Shown here: positions 1 through 12,524 of the stretch, in pieces | Numbering within the stretch: the stretch's first letter is position 1 | How the letters are laid out: every line of letters begins with the position of its first letter | Assembly (NCBI RefSeq): GCF_036785885.1 | Contig: NC_092312.1 | Coordinates: forward strand, 26,588,001-26,652,000 | Origin: Coffea arabica | Taxonomy: Eukaryota; Streptophyta; Magnoliopsida; Gentianales; Rubiaceae | Length of the DNA: 64,000 nucleotides | Reading direction: 5' to 3' | Translations under genes and position numbers: made by a program | Notes under the pieces: generated by a model | What the model saw: the letters and a program-made list of their open reading frames with translations, nothing else | What the model was told of the DNA's origin: nothing | The model's database searches: none

Positions 1-580
1 GGGCAAGCGGAAATAAAAAAGGAAGACAAACTTGTGATATTTGTCCAAATTAACAGGTCCCAGATCTTCTCATTAGGATTAAATACTAGATCCAAGGGCG
101 GCTTTTCGAATAAAATGTCCCGAATTAAAGCAGAATAAATCTTCAGTGACAGATGTTAAATCATTACATGAAATTAGGAGCTGACTGCTAGGGTTCTAGA
201 GGATTAAATAGCCAAATCAATAGTGGACTGTGTTGGACTAGTATACTTGTAGAGGAAGGATAATCTGAATGCCTTGCTCATACGGTAACAGCAATTATTG
301 CAAAACATATGTAGGTAACTTCTGACAATTGCTTTCGTAGAAATCCCTTAATTACATGTTCACTTTTGATCTTATATGTTTCCTTCTCCCTTGGCACTTG
401 CTTTTGTTTTGTCTTCCTGGTTTCATTGCATCTTTGGTTATTTGCCAGCTTTTCTTGGTCATTGTTTCTTGGAAGGAGTTTATTCACTAGTAGTCATACC
501 ATATATAGGATAAGTTTCCTGCTGGTAAACTGTCTGTGTGCGTTCTTCAGATTCATTACTTACACTGCTACAATTTGCAG
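1..580 (+). other. Probable intron of the RRM gene
   Basis: No exon could be supported here. The stretch ends with a polypyrimidine tract and the acceptor CAATTTGCAG directly before the first recognised exon at 581. It is therefore probably an intron of the gene that follows, whose 5' exons lie outside the window. Short open frames here have no recognisable content. Confidence 0.5.
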
Positions 581-3500
581 GAATACATTATAGTCTTGCT
601 GAAAAATGGAAGGCGCAAAGATGAAGCAAGGAATGAGTTGAATGTTTTCCTAGATGATGCTAGCGATTCATTTGTTTCTTGGTAATGTAATCTACATTGT
701 GTAAGTTATGTTGAGATAATTAAACTCAGTGTTGAGCATGTGAACTTTGAATGTCACCATCTCATATTACTGCTTTTGTGAAGGCTGTGGGATCACTTGG
801 CATCAAACTTAGATCTCTATGCACAAACGCATCAATCTCATTCAGATGGGGCACTGAAGACAAGTCCAATTGCAATTCAGCAGGCTGGTGGAAATGATTC
901 TCGTCTGGTAGAGTCTAAATCTGTAAATTTAAAGTCCAATAAATCCTTTAAGGCCCGCCATACTAGGGAGTGGAAAGGGCAAGCCATAGATGAAGGGGAA
1001 CAACCCCGTTTAAGAAGTTCTGTGGCTGATGGCAATCATGCTGATAAGGATAGTCGTAAGGCTGGCAATGAAAAAATAGAGGTCTCTCCTCAGCCAGCCA
1101 CACGTAGAAAAAGAAATCATCTTGAGGAGCAGCTGCAATCAAAGGTTACTTTTTTTTTCCTAGTTGTATGGATCAGTTACAATTTATAAACTACTTCCAT
1201 TTTTATTTGGGAAAGAGGGCCTTCGCACCTAAATTTTACCAGTGACCGGACTTCATGTAGCATTGGCCTTTTTATTTTATTTAGAATATATATTGTTCTT
1301 GTACCAAAGTGCAGCCGCCTCCTTTTGTTTCCCCTCTTTTCTGTTTTCCTTTTTCCAAAATTTGGTTGTCAGAAAAAGTATTAGTTCTCGATTTTTGATC
1401 AGCACTTCACTTAAAAAGACACTGGTCAATTCAACCTCTGGGTGGTTTGGGTTTGGTTACATTTATTATGTTTACGGTGTTTATGCATACCTGTGTGTGT
1501 ATATATTTATTTATGGAATTTAAATTGTGAAAAATTTGGCATTAAATGGAAATTTCAGAGCATCTTTCCTTGTGCATTTTGTGCTTTTCAATAGTTATAA
1601 ATGAAATTTAGAGTATGGGACTAGTAGGTTTCCTGATGATCTTCGGTGGCTGGACTGGCCACTCTGCTTCTTTTATTATTTTTATTTGATACTAGTATAG
1701 TTATATGTGATGGAATCTAAGATGGTCATTTCTACGCCCATTCTAATTGGTTGCTGAGTACATTCTTTTTTTTTTGCTGAATTTACTTTTTCTGCAGAGG
1801 GAGGTAGTTTCTCAAGCACCAATTGCGGCACCACGAAGATTGCTGCAATTTGCAGTACGGGATGCAGTTGCCACTTCAAGGCCGTCAACAATAACTGCTG
1901 AACCTTCATTAAAGCGGCTTCGTTCTGTGGTGTCCACTACTGCAGAGGACTCTAATCTAGAAGAACATCCACAGAAAATTCGATCAGTTGCTAGAGTACC
2001 GAATGCCATGGCAACAGCTATTAAAGCTATAGCAGAAGCGGCAAAAGATGTTCGGAGAGTTAGATCATCAGGTAACGTGTTTGATAGGCTTGGTCGTCCT
2101 AAGGATGTTTCAGAAACCTTGAATCAATCAGAAGAATTTGGAGAAGATCCTGCTGGGGAAGGACAAGATGGAGCTTATATTAGGGAGGAAGGGAGGCCAA
2201 CATATGATCATACAAATGATTATAGTCGGCCTTACCCGAATGATGTGTCTCTTTTGCAAAGGAACACAAGGATGGTAATTGATCCTGCATCTGATAATGA
2301 AGATTATGATGCAACCATGGATGAACCTCAGACTGGAAATGGTATTGGGGTCTCAAGAATGGTCCCGCATAGTGCAGCTAACAATGCTGATGAAATAGTC
2401 ATTGTACCATCGAAGAATCAGGATCAGTTTGGGAAGATTTCTGATACTTCTCATAAGATAGTGAGTTCATCCATAAATTTGAATGCTTGGAAATCACCTC
2501 AACATCAGGGGTTGAGGGGAACTTTAAATGTAGATAATCAGAAGTCTGTACAGGTGAATGAAGCATTAACTTCTGTGCCTGCTGGGAGGCTGACGAAGGA
2601 GAACAGTAATTCTGTTGCAGTTGCGAATGGAAATGTAAGATATCCGTTTGAAATTTTTTGTATCTACTACTATTGGTTTTCAACTTATGCCCTTACTATT
2701 TTAATTATTGCCTAAATTTTATATTCTGATCAGGCACAACTAGAAGTGGACGCTCCGAAAGAATCTCAAAAGACACATTCATCTGCTCTTGGTGAGCTTC
2801 AGTTTCTGGCTTAAATCTTACTGGCTCTATTTGTCTTCTTGGGTTCTTGATACTATATTATCAACTAACCTGAAAGATTTGTTTTTTCCCCCTTTACTTT
2901 TGGTGGTTTTAATTTATCTCATGTGAAATTTTCCAATTTGGTCCTGTTCTTTCCTTGTAAATGCCTTACCTTGGAAACTACTGGTGTCTGCTCAGGGTCA
3001 TATCCCATTGGTCGACCAACAGAAGATGCAGACTCTCGTACGATATTTGTTAACAATGTATAAACCTCTATCCTTGTTTTAATCATATGCTGACCCAGCA
3101 ATCGTTTTCTGGCTAACTTAGCTTTTATCTATTAGGTTCATTTTGCTGCCACCAAGGATAGCCTTTCTCGACACTTTAACAAATTTGGGGAAGTACTAAA
3201 AGTCATCATCTTAACTGATGCGGCAACAGGGCAACCAAAAGGGTGAGCTGTTGTTTCATTTCAAGTGCTGTATTCTTTCTTAGGTTAAACATTTATCATA
3301 TTCGAATCACTTTAGCTAAACATGTTGTCAAAGCAGGTCAGCTTATATTGAGTTCATGAGAAAGGAGGCTGCAGAAAATGCTTTATCTCTCGACGGCACG
3401 TCATTTATGTCAAGGATTCTTCGGGTATGTTTCTAAATTGAAAATGTCAGTACTTTTTCTGAAGTTGCCACATATATATACACACACACATATATATATA

Positions 3501-4359
3501 TTTTGTAAGGCTTGTCTATGTAGTGATATTTTGGGTGTGTGGTTCATCTGAGTAAGATTTTTTTATCTTAAATGGTTTCTCTCTTTACTCCTGGATTAAT
3601 CGGTTTCATACTGCAAAAGGAAATATTTCCACATTTGGTATTGAGGTAAAATGTCACTCCAAAATTTGGTATTCCCCACTAAAAAAGAAAAAAGAAAAGA
3701 AAAATGCATTTTGCAAGCTGTGAATAGTGGAGCACGAGATTATTTGTTCCTCTTATATGTCTGCCTCATTGATGTGAAAGAATGGAAGGAGAGAAGGAAG
3801 GTAATGAGAATAAAATTGATTGAATTGTATCTCCTATGGTGCTGGAAGATGAAAATAACTTTACATGAAACTTTTCTTCTTTATATCTTTCTACTTACAA
3901 GAATGAAAGCTCCAGATGTCAAATGACAATTTAAACTGAGCTCTCCTGGATTATGACTTTGTGAAGACTCGGTCACAATGCAGTTAGTATAGCTGGAATA
4001 CATCTTACTCTTGTTGATGCATTTTTAATTATTGATTTTGTATGCAGGTCATACGAAAAAATTCTGCTCAGCAGGAAGCTTTTCCTATCCCAACTTGGCC
4101 TCGTATTGCCCGTGGATCGCCGTATGCTGTTTCTAGATTTGGCAGGGCTCCTTTCTCAAGAGGCATTGGGGGTGCATACCGATCCCGCCTCCTAACTAAA
4201 CCTGGTCCAAGGAGTTTCCAGTGGAAGCGGGAAACTCAGCCCACTCAGACGGAGATACTCAATCCAGGATCTAGTAACACTGCTCCATCTTCCATTTCTC
4301 GGAGTCTCACATATGTTAGACCTGAGCCTAAGACGAATGAAAGTTCAAGTGCGGCTTAG
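581..4359 (+). CDS. RRM protein with PABPN1-like RNA-binding domain, 3' part
   Basis: Eight exons, all with GT-AG borders: 581-681, 784-1144, 1798-2634, 2734-2791, 2996-3057, 3136-3242, 3337-3424 and 4048-4359. They join in one frame to give the last 641 residues, with TAG at 4357-4359; the start codon lies upstream of the window. Exons 5 to 7 and the start of exon 8 encode one RRM, with RNP2 IFVNNV and RNP1 KGSAYIEF. Its order and wording (DADSRTIFVNNV, ATGQPKGSAYIEF) resemble nuclear poly(A)-binding protein PABPN1. The N-terminal visible part (EYIIVLLKNGRRKDEA, then SFVSWLWDHLASNLDLY) looks like a compact helical domain of PWI/NAB2 type, as in nuclear poly(A)-RNA proteins. The long third exon is acidic, serine-rich and probably disordered. 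The C-terminus is Arg/Gly-rich, a common RNA-binding tail. A nuclear role in mRNA or poly(A) metabolism is inferred. The family is clear, the exact orthologue is not. Confidence 0.85.
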
Positions 4360-5924
4360 TTGGTCAGATTAATGTTGGTCCTTGGTAACCTGGGGAATTT
4401 CAAGCCACGGAGAGGACATCGCCAGCTAAATGTGGGATGCATCTAAGGTTTTGGGGAATTAGGCTTCAACAGGTTACGCGATTCAATTATTTGCATTTCC
4501 TTCTTTGGTTGTTTTGTAGAGCGATTCAGAAGGTTGAGTGGTATACATTGGTGGCTGCAATATTATGTGAATAGGCAATATGCTTAGGTTGTTCATTGGT
4601 TCAACATTGCTTTACCATTTCCAAAAAGATTTTAACCAAGGAAAAAGTGGGGGGCCAAAAGAAAAAAAAAAAAAGAAAAGGGAAGATGATAAAAAAAAAA
4701 GGGCAAGGAAAAGTCTGCAATATGCTTTAGTACTATTACTTAGTTAAATAATATCTGCCATTTTAAGTTTAGCACATTTTCTTTCCACTTTTCTTGAATA
4801 TTTTGGACGCTTTTGGAAATGTTCGGCCTTGTGTTTTGTTGATTTGGTATTTTAATACGATTATCCCATTCAGGCAAATGAAATACGGGTCAAATGTGTT
4901 TTGTTGGTATTATTTAGTCAAATGAAATACGGGTTTACATTCGATGTATGGTAGAGTACTCGTTTTTAACCGTTATGGGTGATAGACTGACTAGTCGTTA
5001 GATGAGTTTTGCCTCATTTGATATGGCAGGCCAGTGTCCCCCAAAATCCTCTTCCGGAGTCCCCTCGTCCCATCATAAATGGCTCCTGCGTGAGTTTTCC
5101 CTTTTATGAAAGCACCGTTAAACTGCAGAGTTATGAAATAATTTATCTTCTTTTCTGTTAAAAGCGTAAAAACCCTTCTATTCCTTGGTTTATTTCTGCC
5201 ATCATGGTGCAGCCAGGCAGCCACCTCCAATTGGGCCTATTCGTCTCTTTGGAGATAGTATTAAACCCCTATTCGTCTCTTTGTGTCGCTCGTGGACTTT
5301 ATTAATCTTGCCAAAAAAGAAAAAGAAAAGAGAAAAAAAACACTGCCTGCTTAGAAAATTGAAAAAACAAAAACTACCCTAAGAATTCTTATTTAACTCG
5401 GGATTATTTCCAATGGTACTGATTTGATTTCGACTAAGAACATTTGAGCGGCAACAAAGCAATGCTGCCGTCCAAGCTATAAGTGATGAGGAACTGCTTG
5501 ATTTGCCAAGAACGGACAAACGTACCAACCTCACCCTATGAGAGTCTTGAAACTATTAAGGAGGATAGAGAACCAATACCATGCTCCCCAGCTCAAAGTT
5601 GTAAAATATATCAGTCACTAGACTAGCTACGAGGAGTGACGTTTAGGGGTTAGAAAGGGTTGCCGATCCACTCTTATAAGGGTTTTTGGGAAGGACAAGC
5701 AGGAATGCACCACAGCATCTCTAATTGTGAACAAGGCTAATGGATATTTCAAGTAATTGGCCATCAAGAGAACTTTAAAGTTCTACTTGAATATAAGTCA
5801 ATAGATTAAATCCCTTAACTTGTATTTTAATATCCAGGCTTTCCTGAAAATGTTTTGCCAGAAGGTCTGTTTGCACCGGTGGTGATTCATCAGATTCACC
5901 TTGATCTCTTTAGGTTCCCTCCTT
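4360..5924. other. 3' flank and intergenic sequence
   Basis: It begins with the 3' UTR of the RRM gene. Purine-rich poly(A)-like runs occur near 4655-4700 and 5310-5340. A short phrase (AAATGAAATACGGGT) occurs twice near 4876 and 4920. No gene, tRNA or bounded element could be supported. Confidence 0.5.
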
Positions 5925-7163
5925 TTAGCATAGAGTAAGAATAGTTATAGTATAGAATTTACAAAAAAAAATAATGGATATTGTCTTTTTGGCTAGGTAC
6001 TGCAAAGGCTTTTGAGGTTGCCACTCTTTTTTTTTTGGCTCGAAGGCTATCTTTTTGTCAGGTCTGCATGCCAAAGAAAAGTTTCGGATGCCATACTCAG
6101 TCCCAGTCTGATCACCCCATGCCATTCCAAACCAAGCTGCAGTATCTAAACCCGAGAAGACAGTCTTGAAAGTTTGAGGTTTATCTTCCATAGCTTGAAG
6201 AAGTTAAAAGTGCATAGAGTTTTCTCTAATACTTATGTTCTATAGATCAAAGAGGACAAGGAATTCCAGAGATCATGTTTGGTCCATCTGCAATTAGAAG
6301 AAAAGTACCGTGCACAACTCTCATGGGCGTGTAGAATGCATGATCATACCATGATCTACTGACCAGACCCGCAAGAACATTTCCACAAGAGTCATAATGG
6401 ATGTGCAATTCTAACATTTTTAGCACCATGTTAAGCTGATTTCAAAAAGCAACAAAAAGTTCAGAATCAAGCTAATCAATTCACAGACAGAGAGGTTAAA
6501 CTTTTTGCGGGTATCTCTTATCAAGGCATATTAGGCACCTCAAGTCCTCAACCAAAACGATATGCCTCAGCTTATGCCTAGCTATCTGGAACTCCAGTAC
6601 CATGCAATAATACCAGAGTTTTAATTGAACTCATAGACCAAACCGAGGAAGAAAATTCAACTAAGATGTTAGGATGTTGGAATTTGTATGAACAGAACTC
6701 TGCAAGCATCATTAGACACAAAATACAATGAGAATCCTTTGTAAATGTGAACCAGTAATACCAATGGTAAGTACACAACAACTATCAACACTGTCAAGGA
6801 ATTCTATCTTAAGATGATCCCATAACTCTCAAATTTGAATTCTACCAACAATATCAAGGATTTAGCCCTGGGATTTGAGGGATGGAATCTAAGGCCTGTC
6901 TCACATATGACAACCTAGGATATGGAGAACTTTTCTCGTACTAAAAGCCCATACCCAGAAGTTTCCCCCTTCCTATCACAACAACAACAAATTTTAGCAA
7001 CAAGTTCACCTGACAAACTTGCAGTCGAACTGGCCATATGAATAAATTTAGTCACCATTTCTACAACTAAAAGCATTCAAAGTTACAAAATTTGGAGATC
7101 CATATTGAAAAAAACCCGTCATTTGTAATACATTCGAGATTTCTGAATTTTTTCATACACATT
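5925..7163. other. Intergenic or 3' UTR of the leftward gene
   Basis: AT-rich sequence downstream of the stop of the minus-strand gene at 7164. It contains open frames of 60-88 codons on the minus strand (5925-6191, 6247-6429), but none has a recognisable family motif. Part is presumably 3' UTR. No element boundaries were seen. Confidence 0.4.
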
Positions 7164-8060
7164 TCATCTAGCCAGAGCAACATAAACCAACCCGACGGAT
7201 GCACCAGCAATACACAGATAGGAAACACCCCGAACCCGAATAAAAAGCAAGTTCAATTGCTTAGCAACCTGAAGAGTAAGGGTCAGAATCTGCAGTCTAC
7301 CTTGTTCCTCCATTTTCTTAAAAAAATACATAGGCTTCAAAGCTCTCCTCAGCATAAATGCCAATGAAAAAGGAAGCCCGAATGCCAAAATACTCTGCAC
7401 TGACACTTCAACAACAGGGGAAGCCGTAGTAACATACGAAATCCAAGCTCCTAAACCAAGATGAATCAGGCCTAGGCCAGCCAACGCTTTGCTTAAACTA
7501 TACACAGTCTTCATCATCGTTTCAAGGACTTCGCGAGTCTCATTGGCCAGTGCCGAAACATCACGTTCAACAGTGGGTCCGTCAATTTCTTGGTGCTTGA
7601 ATGCAGGGTTCTGGCTCGGGTACTCACTTTGGCTTTCTGGCTTTCCAGCCTTTTCTTGATCTGATGATGATGATGATGAAGCATTGGAAGTTGAAAAAAA
7701 TCTGGGATTTTCTTGTGGGGTTAGTTGAGATTTGATCAATATATTGCTAAAAAATGGTTGATTTTGCATCTGAAAAGCAGGGGTTAATCTTGTTGGGGTT
7801 TTGATAAGACTGGTTGGATTGTAATGGAGTGGAAATCGTGACTCCAATGAGGTGGGATTAGACGGTTTGAGACAAGGGTTTGCCAAATTTTGATTTGGGA
7901 ATTGTGGGAAAATGGCCTGACTGGGGTTTTGGGCGAAGGCTGATGAATAGGAGTTTAAGTGGTGAGTTTTTGGAGGGCAAAACCAGGAATAAGTTGAGAA
8001 GAGAGGGGTCCTGAGAAGTTGTTTGGAGAAAGCTAGTCTGCGAGAGATTGTACAGGCCAT
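7164..8060 (-). CDS. Organelle-targeted plant membrane protein, function unknown
   Basis: A single-exon frame of 298 residues ending in TGA at 7164-7166. The N-terminus from the chosen Met ([19 protein letters not shown]) is rich in Arg, Ser and hydroxylated residues with no early acidic residue, which is typical of a mitochondrial transit peptide. A low-complexity Pro/Ser/Asn region follows to about residue 165, then a polyserine run. The C-terminal 120 residues hold the conserved-looking part: a helix ([18 protein letters not shown]) and about three hydrophobic segments ([50 protein letters not shown]). The frame stays open upstream for over 80 codons and has an in-frame ATG near 8252, but that stretch includes a translated GGTGGA repeat and looks like 5' UTR. 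I do not recognise the family. An inner-membrane protein of mitochondria is an inference. Confidence 0.75.
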   Translation of the reverse strand: MACTISRRLAFSKQLLRTPLFSTYSWFCPPKTHHLNSYSSAFAQNPSQAIFPQFPNQNLANPCLKPSNPTSLESRFPLHYNPTSLIKTPTRLTPAFQMQNQPFFSNILIKSQLTPQENPRFFSTSNASSSSSSDQEKAGKPESQSEYPSQNPAFKHQEIDGPTVERDVSALANETREVLETMMKTVYSLSKALAGLGLIHLGLGAWISYVTTASPVVEVSVQSILAFGLPFSLAFMLRRALKPMYFFKKMEEQGRLQILTLTLQVAKQLNLLFIRVRGVSYLCIAGASVGLVYVALAR

Positions 8061-8106
8061 GGTGATGGTGGCGGTGGTGGAGGTGGAGGTGGAGGTGGAG
8101 GTGGAG
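8061..8106. repeat. GGTGGA-type microsatellite in 5' leader
   Basis: A run of GGT, GGC and GGA triplets lies directly upstream of the start codon of the minus-strand gene. On the sense strand it reads as a CT/CA-rich leader. In frame it would encode a Ser-Thr run, which argues that it is leader rather than coding. Confidence 0.8.
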
Positions 8107-8380
8107 CCGTGGAGGAGGTAGTGGTGGACTAGGAGAGAGATGGAGGGAGACCGGAAGGGCTGCGTTATAAAGGACACATAAGCAGGAGGCAGCATTGACC
8201 ATTGAATGAAAACTCCGGCATCCGCTGCGGTATTAGGCTTGGAAATTGGCATTCTGTGGATGGATGCGGTTTTAGAGTTTGGTGTAAGACGGTAGACAAG
8301 CCCACTGCAGTCTGGGTGATCATTTGAGCCCAACTATGATGTAGTACAATTTTTTGAATTAATCTTCTAGACATTCACGG

Positions 8381-8388
8381 TATATATA
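8381..8388 (-). promoter_or_regulatory. Candidate TATA box of the 7164-8060 gene
   Basis: TATATATA lies about 320 bases upstream of the chosen start codon. Placement fits a leader of roughly 290 bases. The motif is common in AT-rich DNA, so this is weak. Confidence 0.35.
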
Positions 8389-8506
8389 CACTTTCATTTC
8401 ATATCATATTCATTATATAAAATTTAAATTTAAATTTCAAATTTTACATAGATATTATGAATTTAACTGTAATAGTATATGTAACATTAACTTATATATA
8501 TTTTTG
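8389..8506. other. AT-rich spacer
   Basis: Short AT-rich stretch between the candidate promoter and the foldback element. Nothing further seen. Confidence 0.4.
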
Positions 8507-9515
8507 GGGATAATTTCAGAAACCTCCCTTGAGTTGAGGTTTTTGACAATTTCACCCAACTCCTCTCAAGTTTAAAAAATTACACTTACCTTCCTTGATA
8601 TAGTAAAATACCTATAATATCCTTTACTTGGTAGACAATTTTAAATTTAAAATAATAAATTTACAAGATCCAAAAAAAATCTATTTTTCCATCTCTTGTC
8701 TATTTTCCCTCCTCTCTTTTCTAGTTAATATAAACTCTTTTTTATCATCTTCAATTTTGTGGATATTAGCAAATTAAAATTACAAAATCAATAGAGGGAG
8801 TAGATTATGTGTCAAACTAGAAGGAAATTAAGAGACTCGTAGTAATAGAGAAATAAAAAATGAAATTGATGATTGAAATAGGAAGAAGAACTAAAGATGT
8901 GAAATTTATCATATTTTGTTTATTGACAAGAAAAACTTATATAAAATGTCAATAATTACATTAGAATTTCTTTCATTGGATTAGAAATTTATTATTATTA
9001 TTTTATTGTGAAGGTAGAATTTATTCTCTACTTTTGAGATATTAATATTTTTAAGGATATAGGAAGATTGTAATGGTAGCTCTAAGTCAGATTAACTTGT
9101 ATTGAAAAGGTATTTGAGTATTGATATTTAATTTTGGGGTATAAAATTGGTTGTCAATAGAGGTTGTTTGTGTGTTTTTTTTTTAATATATTTTGTATGG
9201 CAAGTATTGATATTGTCTATGCAATTTGGGATCTTTTGATGGTTATTTGGTTTTAGAATTTATGTTTGAATAGTTGCTAGAAATTAAACTTGTTGATTTG
9301 TGCAGCGTACGTAAGAAAATGATTGAGTATACTATATTTTTCTTTCTTAGTTTTGTACAAAAGAGCAATTTAGGGTTTTTATGAGAAAATATTTCTTGTT
9401 AGACCTATATTGTTATTAAATAGTAAAAGTAGGGAAGGTATATGTAATTTTTAAAACATGAAGGGAGCTCTTTGTAATTGTTAAAAACCTCAGGGGAAGC
9501 TTGTCAAATTATCCC
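8507..9515. mobile_element. Foldback MITE with long terminal inverted repeats (MULE-like)
   Basis: The two ends are inverted copies over about 100 bases. The left begins GGGATAATTTCAGAAACCTC. The right, read in reverse complement, begins GGGATAATTTGACAAGCTTC. Both continue with a matching GAGGTTTTTGACAATT-type block and a TTACATATACCTTCC-type block. The 9-bp flanks ATATTTTTG and TAGTTTTTG agree at only six positions, so the target duplication is degenerate. The AT-rich interior has no coding frame. Assignment to MULEs rests on the long TIRs and 9-bp spacing. Confidence 0.7.
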
Positions 9516-10061
9516 TAGTTTTTGTAGAAGTCATTGATAGATGTGTATATACTACCCTGACAATAAAATAAGGTAAACTTTCCCTCCTTCTAAACTTATT
9601 ATTATGTTTTTTAAAATGTTTGAAAAATAATTATATCAGACTGTAACTCCATTTACATTGATATTAGCTTTCTCATTTCACATTTTCTTTTGTAGGGTTT
9701 AGTAAAAAAAAAAATCACAATTTATGTTTCAAAGGGTTGAGATATTGAGCCTCACAATTTATGCTCACATCACAAAAATGTTAGTTGTGATTATTCTAAA
9801 AGATTTTCGCAATAATCTTCCATATAAGCACACTCTTAGCAAAGATCATGGTTTGATCTTCTTTAAATATCAAGATTTTTGAAGTTAGACAGTGGCCTTG
9901 CCGATATGTTGGGATAATCTACCTGTTTTTTGAATAATTTATTAGACAGTAGCATTTAATAAAGTAAATGTAATAATACATTCTTACCCAGGACCCCCAA
10001 AAAGCAACATATATACCTCAAAATAATTCTAAAAGCTGATTGTTTGATTTAAAAAAAAAAA
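9516..10061. other. AT-rich spacer between two foldback elements
   Basis: No gene or bounded repeat seen. The right part contains poly(A) runs that obscure the target site of the next element. Confidence 0.4.
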
Positions 10062-11350
10062 GGAAAAATCATTCAAAACTTTCCTCATATTTTGCAAAAT
10101 GTCTTTTTTCATCCCTCACTTTTATAAGTCTAATTTTACATTCTCTACAAATTCATATCAATCAAATTTGGTCCTTACCTAGGTTTTCGACTAGTTTTTT
10201 GTCGAAATTTACCATGTACCTTGCATGTGATCATTTTTAAGGGCAAAATTATCAAATCAAATTTTACATAATCCGATTCATAATCTCTCACATTTTACAA
10301 ATGAATTTTTTCGTCTTTCACATTTCAGAAAATAAAAATTTTCTCCTTTCACATTTTACAAAATGAATTTTTATCCTTCATTGATCATGTATATGAATAA
10401 TTTTTTTAGAACCCATGTATATATCTATTTGATTTCACCTAAACAATATGAATAACATGTATACAACTATAAATAGCTTGTTCAGACGAAATCAAATAGA
10501 TATATACAAGAGTTTAAAAAAATTGTTAGTTTTTCACTCAGTTCATTTCCTTTTACTCGAAAATAGAAAACAAATAAGACATTTAATCTTAAACATTGTC
10601 GAGTGTTTATATCGAATTGAATTTGGATAGAAAAAATAAATAAAGGAAAAGTATGAAAAAAAGTAAGTGATTGGTACTTTCAAATTTTAAGACAATCACA
10701 AGGCAAGTAATTCAATTGTTGGTCTTAAAAGTGGTAAGTAAAAACTTTAGATTTAAACTGCAATTTGTTAGTATGACTCTATAATTCAATTTAGAACCCA
10801 TTAATTAGATGACCTTATTTTACAACTTAACAAATGAATTATTACCAAAAGAGAAAATGTCAAAAATATTGAACAGGTTCACATGGTGAAATCAAATATA
10901 TATATATGGGTTTAAAATAAAATTATTTGTTTTGAACCAATGTATATATCTATTGAATAGCATACAACTAAAATTAGCCTGTTTAGTTGAAATCAAAAAA
11001 AGATATATTATATGTTATTCGTATTGTTCAAGTGAAATCAAATAGATATATACATGGGTTTAAAAAAAATATTCATACACATAGCTAACAAGGAACAAAA
11101 AAATTCATTTTGTGAAATGTAAGGGACTATAGATCGGATTATGTAAAATTTAATTTGACAATTTTGCCCTTAAAAAATGATCACGTGCAAGGCACATGGT
11201 GGATTCTGATAAAAAACTAGTCAGAAATTTAGATAGGGAATAATATTTGACCAATGTGAAATTATAAGAGACGTAAAATTACATTTTTAAAAGTGAGGGA
11301 CGAAAAAAGTTATTTTGCAAAATGTAAAGGACGTTTTGCACGATTTTTCC
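10062..11350. mobile_element. 1.29 kb foldback element, TIRs of about 300 bp
   Basis: The left end GGAAAAATCATTCAAAACTT matches the reverse complement of the right end, GGAAAAATCGTGCAAAACGT. The similarity runs inward through TTTTGCAAAAT, a CTTTTAAAAGTGAGGGACG-type block and GGGCAAAATT. Inside, a second inverted motif (AATCAAATAGATATATAC) is repeated several times in both orientations around 10480, 10890 and 11030. Both flanks are homopolymer A, so the target duplication cannot be judged. There are no coding frames; it is a non-autonomous element. Confidence 0.75.
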
Positions 11351-11751
11351 AAAAAAAAAAAAAAAAAAGAAGCACTTAAACAAGTCAAACTTGAATTTCT
11401 ACCTAAAAACCCCTGAAATATTCACTTGTTTGCAAGCAAGGGATCATGGTGAATCAAAGTATGCCAAATGATGATTTCAAACAAACGAGAAATGCAAAGC
11501 TCGGCAGAGGGTTGGCTCAACTTGCATTTGCTTTGATTGATAAGGTTCAGATTCAACCATGCTTTGGTTCAAGTACTTCGATCAATTTGGATAGTTATTG
11601 TCAGCATTAAGTTTCAAATAATTGGATACAAATGGTATGTTAATAAACTGTAATTTAAAGGGTTACCAAAATGGCCAATTACATAATTAATTGAGCAAAG
11701 CAACCTATTGTTTAAAAAAGTATTACTACAAGTCCCGTGAAGCAATATACA

Positions 11752-11752
11752 T

Positions 11753-11783
<31 letters not shown>
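11752..11783. repeat. (TA)n(TG)n microsatellite
   Basis: An alternating TA run passes directly into a TG run. It is embedded in intergenic DNA between 11351 and 12189, where I see no other feature. Confidence 0.9.
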
Positions 11784-12189
11784 TTATATTGAGCCAATTC
11801 CTAAGCTCAATTTTCGTGTAGGCCACCAACAAAAAAAAAAAAAAAAAGCTTGATACTAGCTAGGACTTAATTAGCTATACACTTTAAATGATACTGGAGT
11901 ACATGCAACATTACCTCAACAGATTCGTGGTATCTTGGGGGGAAAAAAATTTCAAGTACACTACAATTTGAGGAGGGATTAATCAATTAGACAAAGAAAA
12001 TAACCAAATTCTTCATTCTTATTGATACATTAATGTGGACATAAAAATATATCATAGGGAAAATCCTAATGACAAACATAAACAAAAAACATAGTTTCTC
12101 TTCAAATGAACATAGGTAACGTAGCTACGCTTAAGACATTGGTGCTGACATGGTACAAACACGAGCTCTTGCTACTAATTAAAGAAAGC

Positions 12190-12405
12190 TCAGTACACAA
12201 GAACACCAATAGCATATACAATTATAGAGAAGCCAAAAGCAACATTAGAATAGGATGGCATTGGAAAGCCAAAACCAGCAGCCATTGATGGCGAAGGGGC
12301 AATGCTGCTTTCTTCATCCAAGGTACCATAGGCAGTAGCACTCGGTGCATAAACCACTAATGCCAACACAAGGGCTGCTGCTGCTGCATGGTAACAAGCC
12401 TTCAT
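12190..12405 (-). CDS. Arabinogalactan-peptide-like small secreted protein
   Basis: A 71-residue frame ending in TGA. It begins with a signal peptide (MKACYHAAAAALVLALVVYA, cleavage likely after SATA). The mature part is very short and includes the SIAPSPSM stretch, whose Ala-Pro and Ser-Pro are arabinogalactan hydroxylation sites. It ends in a hydrophobic tail (VAFGFSIIVYAIGVLVY) that fits a GPI-anchor signal. That layout is the AG-peptide design; the product would be a GPI-anchored glycopeptide at the plasma membrane or wall. The frame extends 17 codons upstream, but the first codon there is TTG, so the ATG at 12403-12405 is the start. A TATAAAT motif sits about 115 bases upstream. It is not close to the AGP23-type pair elsewhere in the window. 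Confidence 0.7.
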   Translation of the reverse strand: MKACYHAAAAALVLALVVYAPSATAYGTLDEESSIAPSPSMAAGFGFPMPSYSNVAFGFSIIVYAIGVLVY

Positions 12406-12517
12406 GGAAGCCACCGAGATGATATGGCGAAATTCTCTGCTAATTATATCTTCCAAGAAGTGAAGACAAGGACACGCAACAGTAGTACTTGAGGCTAAAG
12501 GGTACAGAATCTAATGA

Positions 12518-12524
12518 ATTTATA
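12518..12524 (-). promoter_or_regulatory. TATA box of the AG-peptide gene
   Basis: TATAAAT on the minus strand, about 115 bases upstream of the start codon at 12405. This predicts a leader of about 80-90 bases. Confidence 0.5.

Noticed and set aside
5925-6429. Minus-strand frames as exons of a gene
   Set aside because: No splice sites or recognisable family. Left as intergenic or UTR.
8061-8333. N-terminal extension of the 7164-8060 protein
   Set aside because: It translates a GGTGGA repeat into a Ser-Thr run and hides a good transit-peptide start. Retained only as a possible alternative start.
12406-12456. Longer AG-peptide start 17 codons upstream
   Set aside because: The upstream codon is TTG, not ATG, and would put a polar stretch before the signal peptide.
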